Origin: Cylindrodendrum hubeiense | Lineage: Eukaryota; Ascomycota; Sordariomycetes; Hypocreales; Nectriaceae | Direction: 5' to 3' | Assembly: GCA_014621425.1 (NCBI GenBank) | Contig: JAANBB010000156.1 | Coordinates: 16,596-80,595 of the forward strand | Length of the DNA: 64,000 nt | Shown: positions 23,462 through 34,187 of the stretch, one piece after another | How positions within the stretch are numbered: the stretch's first letter is position 1 | Layout: each line of letters begins with the position of its first letter | The notes under the pieces: generated by a model | What the model was told of the DNA's origin: nothing | The model's input: only the letters and a program-made list of their open reading frames with translations | The model's database searches: none | Position numbers and translations under genes: made by a program

Positions 23462-26400
23462 ATGGCATTCCGAGCCCCTCCTGACGACTCCACCACGGTG
23501 GCATCGCAATGCCCTATGCATATCGGGCATGAGGGACACAAACTTGGGACCATACCTGGCCCAAGGCGTAAGCCCACCTAACCGTCGAGTAGACGAAACA
23601 AATCAGGGCTTCCCAGAACTGACACCGAGGCATCTAGCTCTTCCGTTTGTAGGAAATATTTTCGACTTCGACCCCGACAATTTCACCAAGTCACTGGGAG
23701 AATTGGGCAAGCTTTATGGTGAGATTCGACAACCCAATTATCCCCCCTCCCCCCCGGGACTAAATATACTCCCTGCTACATGCGGTCGCCTCTAATCGTA
23801 TCTCACCCCCTATAGGCGATGCATACATGATAAACTTCGGCTCCTCTCGTGAGGTCATGGTCGTCAGCCGCAAGATTGCCGAGGAGCTGTGTGACGAGAC
23901 GCGCTTCTGTAAGCTTCCGGGAGGGGCAATTGAAAGAATGAGGCGAGTAGTTGGACACGGGCTTTTCACGGCAGAAACCGCCGATCCCAGGTGGGCAAGC
24001 GCGCACCGCGTTATCACGCCACTCTTTGGCCCGATGAGGATCCGCGCAATGATGGAAGACATGAAGGATATCTGCGAGCAGATGTGTTTTCGATGGGCGC
24101 GATTTGGGCCGGATACGCCCATCGAGCTCTGCGCGGATATGACGAAACTGACGCTGGACACCATCGCCCTCTGCACCGTAGACTACCGCTTCAACAGTTT
24201 CTATCAGGGACACGGTGTCGAAGACCCGTTCGCCAAGGCCGTCGTCGACCTTATGACGGAGGCGTTGGTGCAGAGCAATCTCCCGGACTGGGTCAACAAC
24301 TGGGTCCGCTACCGTTCCATGAGCAAGTTTCACCGCCAGGCCGACGAGTTACGAGACGCCATCCAGAAACTCGTCGAGGTCCGGCGGGAAACCCCCGTAG
24401 ACCGCGACGACCTGCTCAACGCCATGCTCACCCACCCGGATCCCAAGACCGGGCAACGGCTGAGCGACCGGTCCGTAATAGACAACCTCCTGACCTTCTT
24501 CATAGCCGGCCACGAGACGACATCAAGTCTGCTTTCCTTCTGCTTCTACTACCTACTAGAGAACCCAGACGTACTACGCAAGGCCCAGGAAGAGGTCGAT
24601 GCCGTGGTTGGCGACAACAGCCTTGCCGTAGAGCACCTTCAGAAGTTACCATATCTCGAGAGCGTCATGCGCGAGACGCTGCGTCTGCGCGACCGGCCCG
24701 GGGCTTTACGGTTCGAAGCCGCTACGCGATGACGTTCTGGCTGGCAAGTTCCCCGTCAGCAAGGACCAGCCCATCTTCATCGTCTTCGACTCGGTCCATC
24801 GCGACCCTGACGTATACGGGGACGACGCCGACGAGTTCCGCCCAGAGCGCATGTCGCAGGAAAACTTTGACAAGTTGCCGCCGTGCGCGTGGAAGCCGTT
24901 CGGCAACGGGATGCGGGCCTGCGTCGGGAGGCCCTTTGCGATGCAACAGGCGATGCTGGTAAGCAAGTTCGCGTACAATGAGTCGCTGGCCACGTCGTGA
25001 CGGGTTCTGATTGCGAATAATGCAGGCCGTCGCCATGGTGCTCCAACATTTCGACCTGATCAGGGATGGGTCCTACAAGCTGAAGGTACATGTAACGATG
25101 ACGGTGCGCCCCGTCGGGCTCACCATGAGGGTACGCCTCCGGAACAACAGACGTGCTACCGAGATGGGCTTGCGCCAGCACCAGCCATCGAGCGTGCCGG
25201 CGCCCGTAACGCTTGATTCAACCACGGCTGGCTCGACGGCGGGCACTGCCGGTGGCCGAGGAGTCCAGCTTGCCATTGTTCACGCCTCCAACTCGGGAAC
25301 CGCGGAAGCTCTGGCCGGCTGTCTCGCCAACGACGCCGCCAAGCGAGGCGTTGGCATCAAGTCCATTGGCCTAGCTAAAGATTCCGTCGCTAACCTCCCG
25401 CTCGGTGTGCCCGTGGTTGTCATCACAGCTTCGTACAACGGGGACCCGGCCACTGACGCTCTTGACTTCGTGGTGTGGCTTCAATCCCTGGGAGAACATG
25501 ATCTCGACGGTGTGAAGTTCGCTGTATTCGGTTGTGGTAAGGAAAAACGTTCCACCTTCGTCTCGTATCCCTACCGGTCGCTTTACCGTCGCGTTGAATT
25601 GCTGTCTTGGGCTTGACAGACTCATGTCACTAAGCTAAGCTCAGAGTTGCGCAAGGGATGCACCGTGGACAGACTCGCGGACTAACATGACTTAGGGCAT
25701 CGTGACTGGGCCAGCACCTTTTTTGCTGTTCCTCGACTGGTCGACTCCCTGCTCTCCAAGCACGGCGCTGAGCGGATCGCGTCGTTGGGCACCTCGGACA
25801 TGGGTGGCCGGGGCGACATCTTCTCTGACTTTGAGGACTGGACCAGCCACCAGCTGTTTCCACAACTCCAAGGGGCGAGCGAACTGCCGCAGACTCTGCT
25901 GACCACCGGGCTGGGAGCCCCGGATGCCGACTTGCAGGTGTCTCTGGACAAGCCACCGCGCGTTGCAATGCGCAAGGGCTTTGTCGCCGCCGTCGTGACC
26001 GAGACTCAACTCCTTTCCGCTCCAGGAGTACCCGAGAAGCGCCACCTGGAGCTGCGTCTACCAGAAGGGTTCGAATACAAGGCCGGATACCACATCCACA
26101 TCTTGCCTCGCAATTCTAGCACTGACATCGACCGCGTGCTACGTCGGTTCGGCCTCGAGGGGGAAACAATAGTGACCCTCCGCAGCTTGAAGACGAATGT
26201 AGGGCCCGGGCTGCCGCTCGACACCCCGATCATGGCGTCGGAGCTTCTCGGCGCTTACGTCGAACTGGGCCGCACGGCGAGCTCCAAGAACATTCGAGTG
26301 CTGGCCGACTCAGTAGAGGACCCCAATGCCACGGCGAAGAAGCGTCTCCTGGACCTCGCCCATAGCGACCGATTCACAACCGACCCCCAGGGCAACCATG

Positions 26401-27257
26401 TGTCGGTTCTCGATCTGCTCGAGCAGTTCCCTGAGGCTAAGCTGTCCCTGGCAAGCTTCCTATCCATTTTAATTCCAATCCGCCAGAGGGCCTATTCCTT
26501 CTCTTCGGCCCCGGGTTGGAAACCCGGTCATGGCACCCTGGTTTACACAGTCGTTGGCACTGAGTCTCTTCCATCTGATGCGTCATCGACCGGGATGGGT
26601 CACCTCGTGCAGCATCAGGATGATGGTACCGTCAAAGCAACGGTGCGACAAGGCCTAGCGTCGACCTACCTGTCCACCCTTACTGCCGGGAGCCATCTTT
26701 ATGTCTCGTTACACCCATCATCTACCGACTTCCGGCTTTCGGAGCTCGCCTCACGTCCAGTCATCATGATAGCCGCTGGGACCGGGCTAGCCCCGTTCCT
26801 GGGTTTCATACAAGAGCGTAAGCTGTCCCTAGCGGCCAGTCGTCAGCACCAACAGCCTGGAAATGCGACGGCATTCGGAAAGATGCTCCTGTTTTACGGC
26901 TGTCGCGGCCCAAGTCTGGATTCTCTTTATGCCCAAGAGCTGGAGTCGTTTGAGGCAGATGGCATCGTGAAGGTATACCGTGCCTACAGCCGCGACCCAG
27001 ATGCTGCCGGGGCATGGGGCTCCAAGTACGTCTACGAGCGACTTACAGCTTTGGAGGACGAACTGGTGGATCTCTGGAGGGCTGGCGCCATCGTACTCGT
27101 GTGTGGAGGCAAGAAGATGGCAAACAGTGTTTTCAGAGTCTTGGGCCCGTTCTTCTGGCAGGCAGACAAGAAGGACGGGAAGACGGTAGCAGACGACGTC
27201 GCCAGATGGCAGAGCGCATTGGAGAAGGGGAGATATGTGGAGGAAGTGTTCATTTAG
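23462..27257 (+). CDS. FUM6: FUM6-like self-sufficient P450-reductase fusion (CYP505), with apparent frameshift
   Basis: In fumonisin making this P450 fused to its reductase hydroxylates C-14 and C-15. Five exons: 23462-23567, 23638-23718, 23816-24958, 25026-25536 and 25696-27257, about 1130 residues. P450 part: PRPLPFVGNIFDFD start, oxygen-binding AGHETTSSLL, ExxR in MRETLRL, and heme loop FGNGMRACVG. Reductase part: FMN flavodoxin domain (HASNSGTAEAL, FGCG), FAD motif RAYSFSS and NADPH motifs IAAGTGLAPFLGF and LFYGCRGP. Summed exons leave one base over. The frame that carries MRETLRL stops at 24730-24732, while the heme loop is in the next register; the switch lies at about 24688-24695 and no GT-AG intron can bridge it. 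So the gene is either inactivated there (net gain of one base or loss of two) or the sequence has an error. All other regions look intact. Confidence 0.88.
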
Positions 27258-27880
27258 GATTGACAACACTATCTACTGAGCAAAAACGCCTTCACTGATA
27301 TGGCAACTTACTACCGGGGATTCAAGGCGTCATCTCTCAGAGGGAGTCCACGGCGGGCTACCTTCAACAAGGAGTTTCGTCTAGCTCTAGGACTATTGGC
27401 TCAACCCGATTAGTCAGTCATTAGATCTTGTAGGAAGGCCTTGAGGGCAACTAGTGAGACTGCCACCTTCACCACAGAAAGGCCAGTAACCATCATCACA
27501 TACATCGTTATCATGACCAATTAAGAGTCTTTTTCGCTCCATTTTACGGCATCCCTTAGCATCCGATTTGATCAGACGATGTCGTAAGTGTCAGCCGTCA
27601 ATCTTGTCTATTATGTTCATTGTTGTTGCCCTAGCTTAGCTTTCCTTACTATTGCAAACACTTGACCGATGCAGTCACTACCAATCTGCCTTTTAGATGG
27701 GCGGTCACTTGATGAAGATTAGTTACGGATTCGATCAGAGACACTAGTGGCTATCTCAGTATATTCTTCACAAAATTAAAAGGACGGAAGGAGGGTGTGG
27801 ACGGAGATTCTTTAGTTTCTATGAAAATTCTGAGTGGTGACGCAAAGCTTTGTTCAAATTCAAGGCAGCTAGCTCGAACT
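27258..27880. other. Convergent intergenic region FUM6-like/FUM7-like
   Basis: Tail-to-tail 3' regions; no gene and no CGGATA motif seen, as expected for a region without promoters. Confidence 0.5.
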
Positions 27881-29155
27881 TTAGAGACTACCCGCTGCCC
27901 CCCGTAAGATGTCCACTACCTTGCCCTTATCCAGCTTGACTGGATTCAGCAGGGTACAGCGGTCCATCATGGCGTTCTCGGCCAGGCTTTCAAATTGATC
28001 TTCTGTGATGTTGAACTGCCTCAGAGTCCGGGGCAATCCAAGGGCATCGATGTACGCCCCAACCACACTCCCGAGGTCAGCATCCCGCCGCGACAGGCCC
28101 GCAGCATGAAGCACTTCAGCCACTCTCTCATCCCCCCAGAACGCGTCCACGGCCAGGCCAAGCCGGCTTCGTAGCTCCTCATCACCATGGCGCCAGTTAT
28201 ACTGGAGGACTAGTGGTAGAATGATACAGCTCGTCTCGCCGTGTCCCACACCCAAGGGACCGAGCTGATGACCAATGCCGTGGCTGGCTCCGACGCCGTG
28301 GTGTCCCGCGCGAGGACATTCCTTTAGAGCCAAAAACGTCTGTAGCCTGGCATTTTCATCCTCCCAGTCGTCTTTAGTCTTCAGTAGGTTCGCCAGCAAG
28401 CTGCGGAGGGCGCTGCTAATATCCTTCATGAGGTCTTCCTTCGACTCGTTGCCAAGCTCCTTTTGCATGTCCGCAAACAACTCAGCGACGTTGCCGTACA
28501 GGCCTTCGACGAAGTGGTCTACGGCACGAATGCCGGTCGATAACCAGAAGCGTGAGGGAGTGCTGACGGAGAGTTTCGGGTCGAGCACGACAATGTCCGC
28601 GTACATGGATGGGTGCATCGTTACCTGTTTCTTGTGACCCGCGTGTAGGTTGGTGGCCCCCCCGGCGCAGGTGAACTCGCTTGCTGATAGTGTCGTCGGT
28701 ACGTTGATGACCGGAATGGTTGCGGCTTCCACGTCTTCATCCGCCTTGATCCTCTCGAACAGCCTATCCACGTCGTCCAGACTAGACACCCCATTCGGTA
28801 TGCATAGTCTGGCAAGCTTCACGGCATCCGTCACGGAGCCACCGCCGACTGTAATAATTATGTTTGCGTCCGTGGACTGAATATCCGAGGCCAACTCGAA
28901 TACGTCTTCAAAAGGCGTATGCGGCGTAATGCCGTACCGGACGCCTGCGATCTTGTCTGTGCCTAGGGCAGATTTGAGGCTTTCAAACGCCGGTGTTGTG
29001 CTGATAGACTTGGACACGACAATATACGCGCGCGATAAACCAAGCCTCATGACGTGGTGCGTGCATGCTTCGTGAAAAGGGAGGCCATAGGAGACGTAGG
29101 GTTTTGGCTTCAGTGGATTTGCCCGGTAAAACTGATGCTCAACAGGCACTGACAT
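27881..29155 (-). CDS. FUM7: FUM7-like iron-containing alcohol dehydrogenase
   Basis: Group III (iron-dependent) alcohol dehydrogenase, close to maleylacetate reductases; in the fumonisin pathway it is thought to help form the tricarballylic side chain by reducing an unsaturated precursor. Single exon. The nucleotide-binding motif is IIITVGGGSVTDAVKLA, and the metal ligands lie in STGIRAVDHFVEGLYG and GASHGIGHQLGPLGVGHGE. Starting at the Met at 29155 (MSVPVEHQFYRAN) gives 424 residues, the usual family length; an in-frame ATG at 29242 would add 29 residues with no family support. It is divergent from the ceramide synthase gene. Intact. Confidence 0.9.
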   Translation of the reverse strand: MSVPVEHQFYRANPLKPKPYVSYGLPFHEACTHHVMRLGLSRAYIVVSKSISTTPAFESLKSALGTDKIAGVRYGITPHTPFEDVFELASDIQSTDANIIITVGGGSVTDAVKLARLCIPNGVSSLDDVDRLFERIKADEDVEAATIPVINVPTTLSASEFTCAGGATNLHAGHKKQVTMHPSMYADIVVLDPKLSVSTPSRFWLSTGIRAVDHFVEGLYGNVAELFADMQKELGNESKEDLMKDISSALRSLLANLLKTKDDWEDENARLQTFLALKECPRAGHHGVGASHGIGHQLGPLGVGHGETSCIILPLVLQYNWRHGDEELRSRLGLAVDAFWGDERVAEVLHAAGLSRRDADLGSVVGAYIDALGLPRTLRQFNITEDQFESLAENAMMDRCTLLNPVKLDKGKVVDILRGAAGSL

Positions 29156-29767
29156 GGTGAAGATTTGAACCGAACAATGCAAATACAAGGAGGCCACCGT
29201 GGTGCTCTCGTTATGAAAAAGAGGTGGGGGTGGTGTTGTCATAAGGACAATATTGTATGTTCTCGAAACAAAGTAACTCCGGGATGACTCGTTGAACCCG
29301 CCGGATAGCCCGAGCCCGAACCCCTTGTTTGAGCTAGGGCTTTACTCTGAAGAGAATTCCGTAGTTCCGGTTCCGTCGTCAATACTTAACATCCGTTATA
29401 GGGCCGCTATTAGAAATCACGAGTTTATAGTCCGCGGCTATTATTCGAATCTGTTCTTATTTTTGCTCTGAAATTCATAACGCTCCCTAGCCTCTAGTAC
29501 TGTAATTTTAGTGCAACGGGCGCTATAGTGTCGGCTACAGTGGGAAAAGCGGGTTCATGAAAACGGTTGTACGAATGACAGTACCCAATTTGACTAGCCG
29601 ATAATCCATGGGCCTGCATCCGGATGTCCATTTTAGGTATCCGACATTCAAACATTTTATACTTTAATCTCTCTTTCGGCCAGGAAAGAGTTGAAGATTG
29701 CACCTTCAGATTCGTTCCTCAGTGCTGACAAACGTCACTGAAGAAACGGACCACTATTGATAGAATC
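29156..29767. promoter_or_regulatory. Divergent FUM7-like/ceramide synthase promoter with two CGGATA-type sites
   Basis: CGGATA at 29302-29307, about 150 bp from the FUM7-like start, and TATCCG at 29638-29643, 125 bp upstream of the ceramide synthase start. No other gene is seen. Confidence 0.5.
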
Positions 29768-31305
29768 ATGAGTGGGAAGATTGAACAGCCTTGGAGCTTA
29801 GCTCGATGGCTGCTCGATAATCAACTTGGTATGTTCAACAGTACTTTTCTACACTAGTAAATCTTACCAGAAGCTCAATCATGCTAAAGAGTGCGCCTTG
29901 GGGCGCTGCATTAGATCAGCTTTGATGACTTCTTTTTCTCCTCTCTGATATCCGCAACCACCTTCGTCTAAACTCAGAAGCGACTGCTAATTAAGTGTCT
30001 CGAACAGGTTTTTCACTTGCCCTCACCGCTTTCTTGTTGCTCATGCACATTTGCGTACCCCAAGCGACACCATATACGTCGAAGTTCATCAGCCTTTCCT
30101 ACTACAACCTCTATACGGCAAAATATTCTACAGGTCATGATGACTTCTATTTCGCAGTATTTGGGGCTGTTTTTTTCGCTGGATGCCGCGCAGGTTGTAT
30201 GCGATATGTCCTTGCTCCGCTAGCCAGACAGTTGGGAGTCTCCAACGAAAGAAAAGTCACCAGATTTTCCGAACAGGGATGGATGCTGATTTACCACAGC
30301 GTCTTTTGGCTCCTGGGCATGGTACTTTATACTCAAGTTAGAAGCCTTTTGTCTATGACTGATCGTGTGCAGTATATCTTTACCACGTCGCCTTACTTCC
30401 TCAACATGAAGGAGCTTTGGACTCATTGGCCGCAAAGAGATGTTGATGGACTTATGAAATTCTATATCCTCGCGCAACTCTCTTACTGGATACAACAAGT
30501 CCTCGTTGTCAATATCGAAGTCCGCCGGAAAGATTATTGGCCAACATTCATCCACCATTTTATTACCATCAGCCTCATTGGTATATCATACGTTTACCAC
30601 CACACCCGGGTTGGAAATTTGATTTTAGTAACGATGGATGTTATTGAGTTACTATTTCCCGTAAGTTATATTAAACTTCATGCTATCATTCTACTAATAT
30701 TAGACCAGCTTGCTAAGTGCTTGAGATACCTTGGCTTTACTACTCTTTGCGATATCATATTTTGTCTCTTCTTCATCACTTGGTTTCTCTCGCGTCACGT
30801 TCTTTATCTCCTAACCTGCTGGAGTGTTTATTCAGATGCACTCCAGATCATTAAGGCGTCTTGCTATATCGGTACTGCGCATAATCTCCATGGGCCATTG
30901 CCCGTCCCGGGAGACTGGTCGCATCTCATTCAGCCCTTTCTTAACCCCGCGGGTATGGTTTGCTTTGACTATAATATTATGATCGGGTTCTTGGTTTACC
31001 TCCTACTCCTTCAGGCTATAATAGTCATCTGGTCTGGATTCATCTGTCGAGTCGCTTTGCGCGTATTTCAAGGCAAAGGCGCCGAGGACGTGAGGAGTGA
31101 CAATGAGAGCGATAAAAAAGAACATGAAGAATACCATGGGAATGGCAAGATACAACCCATCCAAGAAGCAAGTTTTGACGCTATGGATTTAGAATGGCGA
31201 GTTCCCTACTCTCGGTCAAGTGTGCCCAAAGGTTCCACTAGCGTCAGTTCACCAAGGGATACATCTCGGAATGAGATAATATACAGAATTAGGCGAGGGA
31301 AGTAA
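29768..31305 (+). CDS. Ceramide synthase (LAG1/TLC family), FUM17/FUM18-like
   Basis: ER membrane N-acyltransferase that makes (dihydro)ceramide, the step fumonisins inhibit; cluster copies are known to protect producers. Three exons: 29768-29828, 30008-30660 and 30709-31305, giving 436 residues. The second intron is 48 nt, in frame and stop-free, and easily missed; removing it restores the family pattern LLFPLAKCLRYLGF. Many hydrophobic segments fit a multi-pass TLC protein. The LAG1 motif is present with the two essential His (PTFIHHFITISL) and the first Asp (VTMDV), but the second conserved Asp is Glu here (MDVIELL). The C-terminus is acidic and hydrophilic (DNESDKKEHEE), as in fungal Lag1/Lac1. 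I cannot tell FUM17 from FUM18. Confidence 0.88.
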
Positions 31306-31673
31306 TCGAAATAAAGAACCGGCACATGTTAAGCAGGATTTCTTTTAAACAAAAATAAGAAGTAGCAGATTAAGAGGAGAAGGAGGATACAGTACCCCGG
31401 GCCTGGCCATCGGTAGTCTATCGCACTCGGGGAAGCACTGGACTAGGGAAAGGTCAACTGCGAAAAAGCAACTCTGGACAGGCTGGTGGTAATATTGGAA
31501 TAGACTCAACGACGATGCGGTACTCTGAGGTGAAGTAGAGAGAAACTATAAAGGTGTTTATTCTGTAACGTATGTGATAAGTAAGTACAATAGATAAGTG
31601 AGTACAACAAAAGTCCCAACTATTAACACAGAACATAGAATAAAAACACAACAAAGAATTTAATTAAGTAATT
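31306..31673. other. Intergenic region next to transposon remnant
   Basis: 3' flank of the ceramide synthase gene; no gene is seen. Probably includes the 3' end of the transposon remnant that follows. Confidence 0.4.
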
Positions 31674-31943
31674 TCAGTCACTCGACTCTTCTTTAGGCAT
31701 TTTAAGAACTATTTGACACGTTGTTACATTATGACCCGTCTTGCTGCATTTTCCACAGCGCCTATCCTTCGCTCGCCCCGATTCTGCTCGACTACCACTT
31801 CTCAATAATTCAGCCATCATCGGCGCATCAACGTCTTTCTGATCAATTACATCCTTTCCCTCACCTATAGTTATCTCCCCAGCATTCCGTAGCCGGGTCT
31901 TTTTTTCTCTGCGCTGCTTACTAAGATTCTCATTTGCCTGCTG
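31674..31943 (-). pseudogene. Pogo/Fot1-like DDE transposase, C-terminal fragment
   Basis: The minus-strand frame from 31943 to a TGA at 31674-31676 encodes SKQRREKKTRLRNAGE and ends with a zinc-knuckle-like RRCGKCSKTGHNVTTCQI. This basic segment plus CxxCxxxGHNxxTC tail is typical of the C-terminus of fungal Tc1/mariner transposases of the Fot1/pogo class. Only about 89 residues remain; the catalytic DDE core is absent. It is a relic between the ceramide synthase and the reductase inside the cluster. Confidence 0.75.
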
Positions 31944-32653
31944 TAGTTATCACCTCACGCCCTACCCTATACCCCATACAGAGCAACCCCCGAGCACAAC
32001 TATTGCAGTACCCCACTAACTATAGTATTACACACCATAGAATTATCCAATATAACCCAATAAGATCTAAATCCTTCCCCATGGCTTAAGCGTCTATGCT
32101 AACTATATTAGGAGTAGATCTACACTATAGTAGAGAGCTAACTCCCTTAGCTCTATTTGAGTTAACAGAGTTTTTACAGTATCACTATAGGATTCAGGGG
32201 TAAGGAGTTAACCCCACGGACCCGAGCGGACCCGGACCTGGATTACCGGCACTAACCCAAAGTCATTATCCGGCATAGCGGATGCTGCTTTTGTAGCCCC
32301 GAAGCTATTACGGAGGGGAGTTTTACTATTCTAACACGGCCACCGGGTCATGAATGCTCGCCAGGAACCGAATATTCCACTTGGTAAGACGGTCACGGGG
32401 GAAAGCGTTTTAACTCAATTGCTGCATCTGTGATATTCTGCCAGCCTCTACGACATCCTAGGTCTGCTCTACCACTTCGGTGTAAGCAAATAATCCAAGT
32501 AATTTTATTGTCTAAGACGGTCCTCGTAGTGACAGTATAAAGTCCCCAGAGTCTTCCCTGGGTAACCGGCCGTGTCACCCACATAATTGCAGTTACATTC
32601 TTCCAAATTTCTTCTCAGCTTACTACCGAACACAAAAGACCGCTATATTAACA
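31944..32653. other. AT-rich transposon remnant and reductase promoter
   Basis: The first part (about 31944-32215) is AT-rich and contains TTTGAGTTAACAGAGTTTTTACAGTA, of which a diverged copy occurs at about 45680-45705, so it is likely transposon-derived. The second part is the reductase promoter, with TATCCG at 32267-32272. No gene is seen. Confidence 0.4.
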
Positions 32654-33727
32654 ATGGCGGGGAACAACGGACTCGTCTTGCTCACTGGCGCCACGGGCCA
32701 TGTCGGTTTTGCCGTGCTGCTCAAGGCTCTGGAATCTGGCTACAATGTCCGCGTCGTGCTTCGTGACATGAGCAAGGCGGACTCGATCCGCTGCTCGGAC
32801 CCTGTGCAAAAGGCTCTGAGTTCTGTTGATGCTGCAATGCTCTCCTTCGTCTTGGTCGCCGACATTACATCGCCGGGGGCCTTCGACTCCGTAATGAAGG
32901 ACGTCACCTATGTGGTGCATGTCGCCAGTCCTATTGACCGCGGAAAGTTCAAGGACCTCCAAGCCGAACTGATTGAACCTGCCATGAAGGGGACGATGAA
33001 CGTCCTAAATTCCGCACGGGCAGTGCCCTCGGTCCGCAGGGTCGTCATCACTTCGTCGACTTCGGCCATCGCCCACCACCTCTCCCCGCCGGCACCGGGT
33101 GCTTGTGTCGCACCCTCCGACCGCCTGTCGGACCGTCGGCCGGATACGGCGACGCGTGGCGGAGACGAAGCCTACAGCGCGGGAAAGGTGGCAGCACTGA
33201 ACGCGACTGACCTTTTTCTCCTTGCTGCTAACGACCTGCATTTTGACGTCATAAACATTATGCCGAGCTATGTCTTCGGCCCTAAGGGTCTCGCCACGTC
33301 CCCAAAGGATGTCATTAACGGCAGCAATGTGTTCGGCATCGGTCTCGCACTTCTCAAGGAATCGTGGACCTCCGTCCGCATCGACGCCGCTTCTTGCCAC
33401 GTCGACGACGTCGCAGAAGTCCATATACGTGCTCTAGGTTATGAGGAGAGCGGGCCACTTCCCCTGCGACCTGGGACTCATCGAGATTTTACATTGGCTG
33501 TTCCCTTCCGACCCGAGGAAGTTAGGGAGATCATTATGAAGGCATTCCCTAGCCAGTTGTGGGAAGATGAAGGAGCAGTTTTCGGTGCGAAGGGCGTGTA
33601 TGAGTGGTACCACGTGGATTACGACGTGACTGCGACAGAGGCACTGTTGGGGAGGAAGCTGAAGAGCTTCGAGGAGCAGATAGCCTCCAGCGGTGCACAG
33701 GTCTTTCAGATTGCCGGGTCCTTGTAG
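32654..33727 (+). CDS. Extended SDR NAD(P)H-dependent reductase (dihydroflavonol-reductase-like); possible FUM13 equivalent
   Basis: Oxidoreductase of the extended SDR (epimerase/dehydratase) type, akin to dihydroflavonol 4-reductase, cinnamoyl-CoA reductase and yeast Gre2. Single exon, 357 residues. Cofactor motif LLTGATGHVGFAV at residues 9-21, VVHVASPID strand, catalytic Ser in VVITSSTSAIAH and Tyr-Lys in EAYSAGKVAAL. In the known pathway FUM13 reduces the C-3 ketone left by FUM8; this is the only free-standing reductase of suitable type in the cluster, so I infer that role, but the sequence alone does not prove orthology. The size is near that of Fum13. The gene is intact and has a TATCCG about 380 bp upstream. 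Confidence 0.85.
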   Translation: MAGNNGLVLLTGATGHVGFAVLLKALESGYNVRVVLRDMSKADSIRCSDPVQKALSSVDAAMLSFVLVADITSPGAFDSVMKDVTYVVHVASPIDRGKFKDLQAELIEPAMKGTMNVLNSARAVPSVRRVVITSSTSAIAHHLSPPAPGACVAPSDRLSDRRPDTATRGGDEAYSAGKVAALNATDLFLLAANDLHFDVINIMPSYVFGPKGLATSPKDVINGSNVFGIGLALLKESWTSVRIDAASCHVDDVAEVHIRALGYEESGPLPLRPGTHRDFTLAVPFRPEEVREIIMKAFPSQLWEDEGAVFGAKGVYEWYHVDYDVTATEALLGRKLKSFEEQIASSGAQVFQIAGSL

Positions 33728-34187
33728 GCAAGTCCTCGTAGGCAAGTTGTTGAGTAGTCAGTAGCAGCCGTCAAGATGAAGCAGTGTCCCGGACATAGTC
33801 AATTGCAGTCCAAGTATAGACTCGACGTGGGCAGACGAGCGTCAAGCTAGCTAGAAACAGACTGTTACATCTGATGAAAGGGAAGATGTGGATGAAAGCT
33901 CTTGATTTCTCGCTAGTTGATAGTCCAAAGGTCTGTCTCGTATAGATGAATAAGTTGGACCTTCAACGGCCCCGTGGGCTCCGGATATCTCAAATATTGC
34001 TAGGGTCGTAAGCAGGGATAGGGATGCCGAAAGCATAGGTAATGACATTATTGAATGAACACTAAATGCGATACAGAGTCTTGAATGTTGATCTTATCTA
34101 CCCGCCTAGCAAGAAAGCTGCGTAAATCTTGTCTACAGGGGTCGAAACACAGAGCATCATGAATCCCACGCCGCTATCTTTCGGTAA
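33728..34187. other. Convergent intergenic region
   Basis: Tail-to-tail spacer between the reductase and the FUM14-like gene; no gene and no CGGATA motif seen. Confidence 0.5.

Noticed and set aside
29156..29242. Upstream ATG for the FUM7-like gene
   Set aside because: It would add 29 residues unlike the family; the Met at 29155 gives the usual length. It remains possible.
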